Notes: generated by a model from the sequence alone, not told the origin. A DNA stretch of 64,000 nt from Siderastrea siderea (GCA_964030785.1 OZ034967.1:65296742-65360741); one strand, 5' to 3'; counted from the first letter of the stretch, positions 32,401-44,163 are shown. Made by a program: numbers and translations.

Positions 32401-34663
32401 GAAATCATACACAAATTGTACTAGACAGCTGATTGGTTTCTCTCTCATTTATTTACTCTCTTGGTAGTTGCTTATGAAGAGCAACTTTGATTGGCTCAAC
32501 AAAAACACTGCATTCTGGGTGCTTCAAAGCCAGTTTTCATGACAGGTGACATTGCCATTGAAAATTGCTGCATATTAAAGTCACGAAAGGAGAGAGGCTT
32601 GACTAAACCACCCCTAGCAGTTCAAAAGAGTGATGCCTGGATATACAAACTCTTTTGTGTGCTTCTTTAATCAAGTATAATTGTCAAGTCCATCGTGATG
32701 TTGATCTGTATATTGCTGTTGTTGACTACAGTATTATGTTCTTTGTCACCATATGGTATTTAGTCTTCAAGACTGGGCTTTTCTGAGCAGTTTTTGTTCA
32801 GATTTTTACCCTTCCTAATGCAATCAAAATGTGACCAGACTAAGCAAGTCTAAGGTTTTGGTATTAATGGGGTGGTGGTGAGGCAGAGTTCTTCTAAAGT
32901 TAATACACTAAATCCATAGAGGATCGATATTAAATGGCAGCACGAAGATACATGAATTTCATTTTTGAGTGGTAAAAACAGTATTATTGTATATTAAATA
33001 CACAAGTGTGAGGTGAGGATTTGGAAAATATGCCACGTAAGTCCCGGATGTAGTTTCCCAGATGAACTTTAAGAGTGGTCTTTTTTTCACTAAAACACTC
33101 TTGTTTATATGTTAAATAAATGTTGCTTTTTAGGCACAAAATCACACGACTGGTGACGGTAACATCTTGGTGCACTCAGCCAGGACCCAACAATTACTGG
33201 TTCTTGGAATGGGTTATAAAGCCACTGTTTTTAAATGGAGTGATAAAAAACATGGCAGTCATGGAGAAAATGCTAGAGGATAGTGACCCTGAGCTGTTGA
33301 ACTACACTATTGTCAGGCCATGCCGGCTACTTGAGGGTATGTACAGGCAAGCATCTTTGTGTTGCACTTCGAGTGTATGTGCCTTGAATTTTTATTTAAA
33401 AAAGAATCTGGTTTAATTTAAAAAAAAAACAATTAAGAAAGAAAGAAAAGAAGGTGATAGATTCACATGTCCACTTAGATATTTGTCCACTTCACATTGC
33501 CTTTAAACTTTTTAAAAAAAGCTACTCATGTCTTTCTTCCATCTTCTTCAAAATTTCTGAGATTTATGGATTCATGCACTTCAAAACTGTGAAGGCATGT
33601 GTGCAAACTGAGTGAAACATGAAACAGATGAAAAGGAAAAAAGGCTGAAAATGAAGAAAAATTAAATTAGCTTACATGTACAGGTGTAATAACCTGCTAA
33701 TCTGTTTAGCCAACTGCACTACAACTTCCAAAAACATTTACTCTAATGTAAAACAAAATAATAATCACATGTATCAGTGTTATAATTGTGTCATAAATCA
33801 TAATTGCAACAATGCTCAGCAGACCCCTGAAAAACAAAAGCAAACACAATGGTGAAAATCTACCAATTGCATTGCACAAGCTTAGCCTTTCTTAAACTGC
33901 TGGACTAAAAACCTTCTGTTTCCTGGGACTGACGTCCACTAAGGTAATTATTTGCAGGGTACAGCATAACTGTTGATTAAGTTTTGAACTTCAGGTTGTT
34001 AAGCTTATTTAAGGCGTAAGCCGCAGAAGAAAGTGTTTTTTTTATGGTACTTATCAGTTGAAGGTCAGTATACAAATTCCTGAATTCTGTCTACTATTTC
34101 AGGCCTGAAGGCAAAATATGTTATTCTAATTCAGACTAAAACACTACAAAAAATGACCTTGATTGTACAAGGTTGTTGCCTAAAATACTAGATTTGAGGG
34201 ATCCAACTTTAGCCTCTGAAGTGAACAGCCCAGGCTGTGAAATGTAACCTGTAGACCTGCACTGGGTTAGTGGGCTCCTGCAAGGCAATAATGACAGTCT
34301 TGATCTGTATATACCCTATGTCATCCCATTGGCTCAGAACCTATTATCCTTTGGGTGGCACATGCATATGTTATCACTTACAGGTATATGGGAGTATTCC
34401 CCCTCCATCTCTTTGCTCCTGCTCTTACCTGGGGGGGGGGGGGGTAATACTTTGATCCAGTAATGGGCTGCTTGTTGAGGCTAACATGACTCTGGGCGTG
34501 CATTTCAGGTGAACGCTCTGGAGGAAACTACAAGGTTGAAGAAGGACAATGTAACACTGGGACAACAAATAAGATAACATGTGCAGATGTTGCAGAGTTC
34601 ATGCTGAAGACTCTGGAGAGTGACGAATATGATAGAAAAGGAATTGCAATTGCTGGCTTGTGA
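29413..34663 (+). CDS. BLVRB-like NAD(P)H reductase, atypical SDR (paralogue 1)
   Basis: Four exons, 29413-29564, 30887-31057, 33134-33336 and 34509-34663 (152, 171, 203, 155 nt; phases 2, 2, 1), encode 226 residues. Residues 13-24 give the Rossmann beta strand and GATGRTG dinucleotide loop. Arg43 after the second strand (VVRTP) suits NADP(H). The order of segments (AALEGKDAV, NPTT, VTSW, IVRP, GNYKVEEG, DVAEFML) follows the biliverdin-IX-beta/flavin reductase family of atypical short-chain dehydrogenases (human BLVRB is 206 residues), so a cytosolic NADPH-dependent reduction of flavin, tetrapyrrole or quinone is likely; the substrate is not known. Ser119 matches human Ser111, but human His153 is replaced by Cys171. 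The start ATG lies in ACATGGCGGC. AATAAA follows 20 bases after the stop. Its tandem paralogue starts at 38291. Confidence 0.88.
29852..30290 (-). mobile_element. 5'-truncated LINE tail in intron 1 of gene 1
   Basis: On the minus strand the sequence encodes the C-terminal end of a non-LTR retrotransposon ORF2, seen as LHWLPV, FKALNNLAPSYL and, after a frameshift, RLWNDLPMAIRS. A short 3' region containing GCGCTTAACACTTAAACGG follows, with an AATATTATTGTATT-type tail. The reverse-transcriptase core is missing and the frame is broken, so it is dead. The same family occurs in intron 3 of gene 2 (43044-43288) in the opposite orientation. Confidence 0.8.
31074..32045. mobile_element. Probable TIR element in intron 2 of gene 1
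   Basis: The left end GGAGGGGGTACTCCTATATA and the right end TATATGGCAGTATCCCCTTC are imperfect inverted repeats. The interior has no conserved ORF and contains a run of 16 C at 31502-31517. Similar partial sequences lie near 34310-34445. The family looks like the GGGGTACTCC-ended repeats common in corals, but the boundaries are approximate. Confidence 0.45.
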
Positions 34664-36045
34664 ACATTTTCAGTTAGAGAAAAATAAATTTAAATAATAT
34701 GTAAAACTTAGGCTCTATCAGACTAACAAACATGTTGGGCAGATGCGGACCAACCCTTTGAATATTGATATATTTTTTAAAAGAATCTGTAAGTGCTCTG
34801 CAAGCAGAGTGCACTGCAATATTATATAGCATGATCAAAAAGTGTAATAATTTTATGTTAGTTGATTCTTAATCAGAGTTCTCAATGGCCTGATATACAT
34901 TTATTTGTTGTGGTACAAGTGGGTAAACATTGTTCAACAATTAGGACATTATAATTTTCATATTTGGTTATCACTTCGTTTATTGTTATGATCTGCATGT
35001 TTGAGCATTTAGGGCCGTTTTTTTAAACGAAAAGTCTAACTTAAACCGTGGTTTAAGGCATCAAATAAACCTCTACATCTGTTTACAAGTGGGTTATTTA
35101 TAGGAAATACCGGTAGTTTAGTAAATGTCATAGTTTAGTAATAATAGACTTTATTTTGGGGTTTTGGGGGATGATTCATGGCAAATTACAGATTTCTTTC
35201 CAGATGTTCTTGCAGAAAGCCGCACTTCCGAATTTGATCCGGCGAAATTTTGGTGTAAAAAGGTTCGGCTTATACGCCGGTGTTTACGGTAAATGTTGTA
35301 GTAGTCTGTGCTATGTATCTGCTTGACATTTATTGTGGTAAAGAATTCGAAGGCTAACATTTTGTGTATGCCAGATTGAAATCGATTTAGACCGTGGTTT
35401 TGTTAAACCTTGTCTAAACTTTGTTTAAATAACCGGCCTTTCATTTTAAGGAGAAATAAGACACTGCTTACCATGGGGACTTCAAGGGTTTTTAAGAAAC
35501 ATGCTACATATTAAAAGAATAAAATTTGTTTTGATAGGACTGTTCTGTTCTGTGATTTTGTGTCGTTATGACCTTTGTTCTTTTGTGTCTAATACCGCTA
35601 ACCAATTTTCACCTGTTTTACGCACTTCTTGAACATTGAACAAAACTTACTCTGTTTCTGTGTGCCCCCCAAAAAAATTGTTGTCACTTTCAGTTCAAAT
35701 TAAATTAGGGTTGCCCGTTATTTTTTCAACTAGATAATGATACCACAATGCCATAGAAACATGTTTCCTTGCTTCACTGACTTATTTTAATCATCAAATG
35801 TACATCCTACTAGAACAGTGAAAACGAGTGAAAAAAAAAAAGGTTGTGTACATGTAGCAGGTGAAAAAAACAATACAATGGAAAATTCTTTCCAAACATT
35901 TCTGCAAGATGGAGAATTCCCTCAAATATTAAGGGGTAGACCCCTTACTACCTATCTGGCATTGCTGCTAAGGAATTTTCGTGGATGGTATTTTGTCATA
36001 GCCTGTTTTCAGAGTTTTGTCTCACTAGATTGGTGAAATGTATTA
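34664..36045. other. Spacer between the reductase paralogues, part 1
   Basis: Contains the 3' untranslated region of gene 1 and AT-rich sequence. Around 35215-35295 is a repeat-like segment ending in CGCCGGTGTTTACGGTAAAT that may be the end of another element. No exon found. Confidence 0.4.
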
Positions 36046-36347
36046 GGTAGGTAGGTTAAGTCGCACACGAGCCAAGGAGGTCCACACAGCCAGAGCTTTT
36101 CCCGGTTTCTGTAGCATGAAGCAGCTGAGGGTATTGCTACTTCCCCTGGATGGGATGCTAGTTCATCACAGGGCTACCCCCAGGAGTATTTCGCCGGTAC
36201 CCATTTATACACCTGGGATGGAGAGAGACGATGTGGGGTTAAGTTTCTTGTCTAAGGAAACAACACGATGGCAGGGACTGGGCGTCGAACCACCGACCTT
36301 CAGATCTGAAGTCTGACGCGCTAACCACTACACCACCGCACCCACCA
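36046..36347 (-). mobile_element. tRNA-derived SINE with 13-bp target duplication
   Basis: Minus strand. The head GCGGTGGTGTAGTGGTTAGC (A box) and GGTCGGTGGTTCGACGCC (B box) is clearly tRNA-like and is followed by an unrelated body and a short CTAC-type tail near 36046-36060. The insertion is flanked by a perfect 13-bp direct repeat GTGAAATGTATTA (36033-36045 and 36348-36360). This is diagnostic of LINE-mediated retroposition. Confidence 0.88.
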
Positions 36348-36360
36348 GTGAAATGTATTA

Positions 36361-36970
36361 AAATGAACATATGAATTTTTGAAGTCAACAATGCTTGTGT
36401 GTATAGCAAGTGCCAGTCCCCAACCGTGCATTAGAAAGGAAAAGCCCTATAAAACTCAGAGGAAAGAAACTGGAATTATGTTTTTTTTTTTTCATTTTAG
36501 CCTTCTGATATAAGCAATTACTGTTTTCATAAAGAAAAGAAAAACTACAGCAGAAAATGTGAAAGATATGTATATATGAATCAATAACTTCTCTTGTTAT
36601 AATGCAAATTTTAAGAAATCTAGGAAATCTAGTTGAATCACCACTTTGACAACTTGAACAAGTGGTGGGTATTGAACATGCTGGACAATTTGCATCTTAA
36701 TGACTGTTAAATATTGGCACTGTTTTCATTAACCAAAACTGCACACCTTCTGTGTGTGTGGGTGTTTTTTTTTTCTGTCTAGCAAGAGACCCATCAAATG
36801 TGATTGTGACTTGAAAAACTTGAAAACGTCCTTTCCCACGGAAAAAATGCGACCAAGCAGCTTATCTGTGGACGTTAATTGTTGTTGTTTTTTCAAGATA
36901 TGATGGTTAGAAACGTTCTTTAGCAACAATGTCATGGGTGGTAGTTGAGAGCTAGACACGGGCCAGTCAA
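36361..36970. other. Spacer between the reductase paralogues, part 2
   Basis: No gene. A T-rich stretch near 36480 and a GT-rich run near 36750 are the only features seen. Confidence 0.4.
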
Positions 36971-37935
36971 GACCGGTGTGCGGCAACTGCAGACTGCAGA
37001 TTGTAGACTGTAGACTGCAAACCGCACAGTGCAAATCTCTGACCGAAAACTGATGACACGTCATGAACAATAATTCCCACGCCGGTCAGTGTGAAGCAGA
37101 CTGCTGACTGCAGACTGCAGATTGAGGACCAGGGGTAAAATGTAGACTGCAGACTAAGGGTAAGTTGCAGAATGATAACTGCAGACTGCAGACCAGGGGG
37201 AAAATGAGAGAAACGACAGCCAGAAATACGTCTGTGCTCGTAGAAGTTCGAAGAAATCTATTAAAATCTATTTGTATTCTACTTCGTCTGCAGTCTGCAT
37301 TTTACCCTCATATACCTGCCAACTTTTTGTGATCCATAGACGTGACATTTTTATCCTGAGAGTGTCAAGATTTTTCGTAGGGGACCGATAATATCCGAAG
37401 ATGTCCGACGATTTCCGAAGATTTCCAAAGACGTTCCGAAGACGTTCCGATTTAGGGCCAGTAAATCGATGCTTTGATCATTTACGATTTTTCGGAGCTC
37501 ATCTCGACGAGTATGACCATGTCTCCAGTGACTTTCCGTACTAAAATCCGAGATTTCGCGAAAGTACGATCATTATTTTCTCGCATTGGTTCGAGTTTAT
37601 TTAAATACTTTATAATTTTTTTCAAAATGAGTCGGTTAAGGCTGTAATGGCTCAAACTTTTCCACTAGGCGTGAGAAATGGGAACACAGACGTGAGTAGG
37701 AGTGAGATCGCAGTTTTCGATCCGCAGGCGTCACAATCACGCCTTAGGTGTGACACTTGGCAGGTACACACTCGGTCTGCATTTTACCCCTTGTCCGCCA
37801 TCTGTAGTCCGCAGTCTGCTTTACACTGACCGGCGCGGGAATTATTGTTCATGACGTGTCGTCAGTTTTCAGTCAGAGGTTTGCACTCTGCGGTTTGCAG
37901 TCTGCAGTCTGCAGTCTGCAGTTGTCGCACACCGG
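36971..37935. mobile_element. TIR element with CTGCAGA-rich ends
   Basis: The first about 180 bp (36971-37155) and the last about 170 bp (37770-37935) are inverted copies. The terminal part reads ACCGGTGTGCGGCAACTGCAG; both arms contain tandem CTGCAGACTG words and an AATAATTCCCACGCCGG block. The interior has no transposase. More CTGCAGTCTG words follow to about 37975. Target-site duplications are not clear. Confidence 0.65.
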
Positions 37936-38002
37936 GCAGACTGCAGTCTGCAGACTGCAGTCTAGTCTGCAGTTGTAATTGTCGGGAGTGATCGCACGCA
38001 CA

Positions 38003-38185
38003 CCTCTCTCCTCCGCAGAGACTCCTGTTAGTAAATACCAGTGAAAGAAAAAAAAAAAGGAGCGGGATAAATACCAGTGAAAGAAAACAAAGGGAGCGGG
38101 TGCGCTGGAGAGAGAAAACGGGAGCGCGAGGAACGATGGTTTCTAGGAGACTAGACTGTAGGAGGCCTCTACGGAGGAGAGAGAT
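38003..38185. mobile_element. MITE immediately upstream of reductase gene 2
   Basis: The ends CCTCTCTCCTCCGCAGAG and CCTCTACGGAGGAGAGAG are inverted repeats of the same family as 20091-20370, inserted in the other orientation. It contains two GTAAATACCAGTGAAAGAAA repeats. It ends about 105 bp before the start codon of gene 2, so the transcription start probably lies within or next to it. Confidence 0.7.
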
Positions 38186-38290
38186 CGGTACCGGGCTAAG
38201 ACTGAGGTAGTGGAGATAGAAAAAATTGAGAGGACCTGGGTACAAGATAACACCTACTTGGTCCCAGGCGTGTCGCACCGCAAATACAAA

Positions 38291-41200
38291 ATGGCGGCTG
38301 AAAACACAGGCCCAAAGCAATTAAAACTGGTCGTTTTTGGAGGAACAGGGCTCACAGGAAAGGAGATAGTGAAGCAAGCATTAGAAAGAGGCCACCTTGT
38401 TACAGCTGTCGTAAGAACGCCCGAGAAAGTCGAAACACGGTAAGACAAGGTTGAGTGAACATGGTGGAACTTGCGTAAAGTAAACTGTTCAATGTAATCG
38501 CGTGATTCATTTCACGCGCACAAGCTTTTCATTAGCGGAGAAGTCTGAACTACTGCTTTTAAGCTTAAAAGGGATAGAAATTGTAGTGCACAAAAAAGTG
38601 ATCTGCAGCTGCTTCAAGCATGACTGAAAAAGACTAGCCTTACCTCTACAAACAGGGATTGCGCGGCCTATTTTAAAGTGGGGGGGGGGGGGGGGGGCTA
38701 ACTAAATCGCTCAAGTGTGAGGGAGTGAGGAGGGGGTGGATTGACAGCCTAACGCGAAATTTTTGTCCTCTTTTCCTGTCTTTAGTGACTAAGAATGCAT
38801 CTAGGGTGGCCAAAAGTGTTAAAAGTCGTTGGTAATTACCCATCATATGGACCGGTATAAGTTACGAATCAAAGCTATACGAAAGAGTATCAAAGACATC
38901 AAACTATTTGACCTGCCAGTGATTAATAATGTCGATACTTAGGACACGTTTTGGTGGCCTAACCCGGAATAGAAGACAATATACTATTACAGTTTTCACA
39001 GTTTGGAGATGATGGTTCCTTTCGCTCAGTAATGTAGCCACCATAACAAAATGAACGGAATGCAGTCGGGACATTTTGGTTTACTCAAAACAGAAAAAAA
39101 TGTGTTCTTTTAGGGAGTCGGTATTCTGGATATTCCTAAACCTTAGTAGGAATAGCCAGAATAGTCCTAAAGCAATGTGCCTGAGCCTCTTCTTTCATCT
39201 CTGCACACATTTTAAGATGTATCCAGCAAGGTGCAAACCTTGACGTATTCGCATTTAAAATCTCAATCTCAAAAATGTTTTTCTTAGAACTTGTGTAAGG
39301 CAAACTGAGAAATTGAGCTGAGTATCATGAAATATATAGTTCACTGAAGTCAGTCTGTTGGTGTGTCCTGACTGCAGAATCCCTTATTTGTCATCGTTAG
39401 GAGCGAAAGAGATATTTCGGCAGCTATCCTAGTTGCAAAGTTTACATGTATATAGAGGCTTGAAAATGTCATGTTGATTTTCGGCAAATATCACATTGTT
39501 GCCGATAATCCTATCTGGAGATAGACTACAGTTTGTATCGCCCAGGCCAGGCAAGAACGAGAGTCAAAAAAAGCAAACTGTTCAAGAGCTTAAGAGAGTC
39601 GATGAGAGTTCACGAATTAGAGACCAGACAACAGCAAGAGTTGTAACTGCTGTTGATTGTAATTAAAATTTGAGCAGGTTCAAACTCTTCAAGATAGACT
39701 CCCCCAGAGCACACGCGAGTTTCAACTAATCCAAAGCCAAATGATAGCAAGGCGATTTGAACTTTGAAGATTATTCCGTTTTTGTTTGGTCCATATGAAA
39801 ATTAAATCAGAAACCATGGGAAAACCACGGTACTGGTTAACCCTGAAAGTAATCGCTGACTAATGAATTTTCCAACTTTATCATTCCTATTTTTTAATGG
39901 CACCAAAAAGTGGGGGGGGCTAAAGCCCCTTCAGCCTACCCCTTGCGTGGTCCCTGACAAAATACAATGTAATCTTAATGGAACCACCGATGGACCATTG
40001 CATTTATTTGTTCTTAGAATGTTCTTATCAATCTCGTTCCCAGGGTCTGTCTTTTTCTTGCCTGACCTAGAGTGGAAGACAGAGAGGGAGACCATGGTCT
40101 GGTGTGGACATGTGGGAACTCCAGGAAGTTGGGAAAAGGGGTGGGGGGGTGTAAACTAGGTTTCCCAAGGTAATGGGAAGTGGACAAAATAGGAAAAAGC
40201 CCCTGTGGCCCCTGTGGGGAGTGTTCAATAAATATTGTATTGCACTGCAAAATTGTCAGTAGAAAAGGTACAAGGTTTGGATCCACTAACAAATGGGGAA
40301 GTGGGAAGTTTAGATGCCCCCTAGCCTGGGGGGAGGGGGTACGCCAGATTTCGAGTGGCAGGGAGGTGAAAAGGATTCTTTTGGGTTTGAAATTCATGGT
40401 TTGGTGATTTTTTTGGTTGAGAAAATTTTGGCAAGTATTTTTTTGTGTAATTTGTTCGATTGACTACTAAATCTGAGAAAGTTTATTGCGATAGTATGAT
40501 AAACAAACGCGACCATTCAAAAAGTACTGTAAAGGCAGTTGTTTTTTGTTATTTGTCATTTAATCCCTTCTGAGTACTTTTACAAAATTCAGTGAGGGAT
40601 TTTTTGGGTGTTTTAAATTTATGTCCCCATTCGCACCTCGCTGTCACTTGAAATCCAGAGTACCCCTCTTGGGGATGCCCCCTACCCCCTCCCCCAGTAT
40701 AAGGATAGAATCAGTAAATTGCCATACATTTTATTTTCTCCAGACATCCTAACTTAGAATTAGTCAAAGGCGATGGTTGTGATGTGGAGAGTTTTATTTC
40801 TGCACTGGAAGGAAAGGATGCTGTGATCTCAGCTTTAGGAGTTGTTGCAAGTATTTTTAATCCTACAACTTTCTACTCAGAATCTATGCATGCTATATTG
40901 GAAGGAATGAAAAGGTACGCAGAAGTCATAGCTAAACTTTTACTTCATAACTTTCAAAGTGCTTATTTATATAATTTAAAATGAAAATTCCACTTGAGAA
41001 AAATTGGAGAATGAACATCACGGAAAAGCCCTGCTCAGAATCCCGTCCAGGGGCCCGTTTTGCGAAACTCCCGATAACTTTCTGGGCCCAGATTGTCAGG
41101 CCAAGTTTGTATGGGCGACTAGTCATTGAGGGGTGGCCAGGCTGGATATTAGGGAGCTTAAGCAACCAGGACGGCACCGCGAAGGAAAACGTCACTTTAA

Positions 41201-42818
41201 AATGACTTCACTAGCTTTTAAACTTCTTTGCAATTATTACGGCTCATTTACACTGTCCAATGTAGCTGAACTATCCAGGAGATGAATTTGTAAGGACGGC
41301 ATCACAGTTTTGGGAGAAAAATGAGAATTCACCATCGTGCGTGAATGCACAATGGTGAATTTGGTCATCTCACATTAAAGTTGTGCACAGAACAGGCAAG
41401 AAATGCACAATAGTACAACACACGAGAGTCATTGTTTTGCTACCAAAAGCTTTTGTTTTGTGACTTTCCCATTAGCCATTGCCATTGTGTTTGCTTAAGT
41501 TCCCTAATCTCTCATAGAAAACTGACACGAACATGTAGGTAGTCTATTTATTTTTATACATTTAGCAACTAATTGATAGCAAGGTAAAACAATGATGTTG
41601 CTCAAGGTCATAAAATTTTACAAAAGGTCCAAAAAATTATTCTTTCCAAGGATATAATGCATAATTATTGACTACCAACGAATCGTCAAAGATGTCCGAA
41701 GCAGTCAGAAATAAATTATTTACAATTGACCATGGTGGACTTCTAGCTATTAAAATGCTAAAATAGAATTTAGTCACAACAAGTGCTTTTTAGTGTAGAT
41801 CCCACTTGGATGGTCCACTTACTTCACTCTGTAGCTGAACCTTTAACCTTTAACACTGATGAGGCTGGTTATGGCTAAAATGACAGATCAATCAATCAAT
41901 TGACAGGTGCGGCATGAAAAAACTGGTTACCATGACAGCATGGTGTACCCAGCCTGGGCCAAACAACAAGTGGCTGGTGGACTGGATTATCAACCCACTG
42001 TTTCTTAATGGCATGATTAAAGACATGGGGACAATGGAAAGGTTATTAGAGGGAACTGATCCTGAACTTTTGGACTACACCATTGTTAGACCATGTGGAT
42101 TGGTTAATGGTAAGACCGTACTACCTGTATTTATAAGCATATTAGAAAACTTTTTAAAAAGACAGCTAACTCTACAGCTGTATCTTAAAGGGGCAGTGTC
42201 ACGGGGATTTTCCTCGCATTTTATCAAAATGTCGCTGAAATTGAGATTAAATGCCTTCACTCACACACAAAATGCTCCTGGAACATCAAGAGGGGGATAT
42301 CAAGTGAATTTTTGCAAGGAGAGCAAACCATAATAAGTTTTCAATGATTTTTGCAAGATACAAGCACAGAATTTGAAAACGTTCTCCAGACGTTTTCAAA
42401 TTGTAATCCACTTCCTTCCTGGCCATCCATGGCCAAAGACACTTAGTAATAGCTTCACTGAATTAGTATGGTGTCTGAACAAGAAAATGACCAATGTTTT
42501 TAGGCTTTCATATATGTTAATGTGACTATTGGCTTTTCAGTGGGGTCAAACGCGAGCAAAATCCTCGTGATACTGCCCCTTTAAGGGTGAAATTTACGTG
42601 AAGGCTACAGTGTTTTTCTTCAGCTTCAGTCTTTTCCCATTGTTATCTCATTGAGATTCCATGCAATAACTTGTAAATAGCATTATTGTCAGTCTTTTTA
42701 TCCTTTTTTAGTTTTTAACAGCAGGACCTGCATTGATAGCAGTTTTTCTAAAACTGATGCAGTTATCCTGGATGAATATGTTCTTCTTATTCTTCTTCTT
42801 CTTCTTCTTCTTCTTCTT

Positions 42819-42913
<95 letters not shown>

Positions 42914-43982
42914 TATTATTATTATGCAATCCAAAAATACCGTTGTCATTAGTTTCATAGTGCAGGGCTCCATAAATGTTTGAGAACTTTTCAAGGGTGA
43001 AGGGGGGGGGGGGTGGGGGTGAGGGGTGAAATGTGATTGACTCAGAGATTTTTCAGTCATTGCCCCCCGACTGTGGAACGATCTGCCCATGGCAATTAGA
43101 TCTATTGATAATATAAATATTTTTAAATCTAAGTTAAAAACCTTCCTTTTTAAACAAGCTTATGCTTTGTAGCAATGTACAATGTAATTTTTATTTTATT
43201 TTATTATTATTATTTTTTAAGCATTGTAAAGCGCTTAGCACTTAAACGGATAAGCGTTATAGAAATATTATTGTATTGTATTGTATTATTGACGCAACCA
43301 GTGAAGTCTGCTAACAACCCCGGCAAAAAGCCCTCGCATTTAGGTGGTCTGTCTGGTGGTGTCTACAAAAATGTTGTCCCTCTTTCACTTCTATCTTAAA
43401 ATCCCGTCCTAATTCATAAAAGGTCACGTGCATTGTCCCCTTAACAACACCTCTGTAAGCTCCCTTAGACCCCATCCACAGTTTTAACATTGCTTATTTG
43501 AAAAGGACATTTTGTACGCGGCTACTAGGCCAGTGTGCCATCCACAGATCAACCATCGAGAATTATGACAAAAATAGAGTTTTTAAGAAGTGTTGCCCAA
43601 AGTGGACGTCAGTTTTATGGACGGAGATTTACTGTTTACGTGCGGAGGGCAAAAACGGATAGAAACGAAGATTTTTGTATGGTTTCAGGCTCTCCATGCA
43701 CTAGTTTAAACGATTAAAACGATCGAAATTGAAAAGGCTCCGTTGACCTTTAGCGCGTTAGTTCTGAACGCGTTGTCACAAACGAAGTAAATCAAACCCA
43801 GGCTAACAGAGGGCCAACCGTTTCTTTTAGGCGAACTTACAGGGAATTACAAAGTCGAAGAAGGACAATGTAACACTGGAACCAAGTATTTCATCACACG
43901 CGCTAATGTTGCAGAGTTCATGCTCAACACGTTGGAAAGTAATGAGTATAGTAGGAAAGGTTTTGCTGTGGCAGGATTATAA
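38291..43982 (+). CDS. BLVRB-like NAD(P)H reductase, atypical SDR (paralogue 2)
   Basis: Exons 38291-38439, 40744-40914, 41907-42109 and 43831-43982 (149, 171, 203, 152 nt; phases 2, 2, 1) encode 224 residues. Exons 2 and 3 match paralogue 1 in length and all intron positions agree, showing a tandem duplication. The dinucleotide loop is GGTGLTG (residues 17-23) with Arg42 for NADP(H). The family order is kept: SALEGKDAV, NPTT, MTAW, IVRP, GNYKVEEG, NVAEFML. The position of human BLVRB Ser111 is Ala118 here, whereas paralogue 1 keeps Ser; human His153 is replaced by Cys170. A changed substrate or activity is therefore possible, but the frame is intact and the fold residues are kept, so I do not call it a pseudogene. 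The start ATG has the same AAATGGCGGCTGAA context as its partner. No AATAAA is seen between the stop and the LINE at 44164. Confidence 0.87.
38680..38698. repeat. G19 run in intron 1 of gene 2
   Basis: Nineteen consecutive G. One of about ten G or C runs of 13 or more in this window. Confidence 0.9.
42185..42584. mobile_element. TTAA-flanked MITE in intron 3 of gene 2
   Basis: TTAA lies at both borders (42185-42188 and 42581-42584). Inside are inverted ends AGGGGCAGTGTCACGGGGAT and ATCCTCGTGATACTGCCCCT. The body is about 390 bp without an ORF of its own. TTAA target sites suggest piggyBac mobilisation, but the ends differ from those at 18806-19527, so it is a second family. Confidence 0.75.
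42781..42925. repeat. Compound TTC/ATC/ATT microsatellite
   Basis: A TTC tract (to about 42819) passes into about 30 ATC units (to 42911) and then ATT units. It lies in intron 3 of gene 2. Long poly-Ser, poly-Met or poly-Asp frames here are artefacts. Confidence 0.95.
43044..43288 (+). mobile_element. LINE tail fragment in intron 3 of gene 2
   Basis: Plus-strand ORF2 C-terminal remnant (RLWNDLPMAIRS, KLKTFLFKQAYAL, stop), followed by the 3' region GCGCTTAGCACTTAAACGGA and a tail of ATTGT units. It is only about 245 bp, so heavily 5'-truncated. Same family as 29852-30290. Confidence 0.8.
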
Positions 43983-44163
43983 AACAACACACGTAAGAAC
44001 AAGGAAACAAGCATTGTTTCCATGTCCAGAGGGCTTGAGTGACGAAGTAGTCTGTCCTCTTGCGTGTTTGTCTGCCAGAGATGTTCTCCGTTGCAACATG
44101 CTTTCTTTTGGGCAATGATGCTTTTGACAATCACCTCTGAACTAGCGAGATCTAGCACCCTCA

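Noticed and set aside
42698..43090. Poly-Met, poly-Asp and poly-Ser proteins
   Set aside because: Direct products of the TTC/ATC/ATT microsatellite in an intron.
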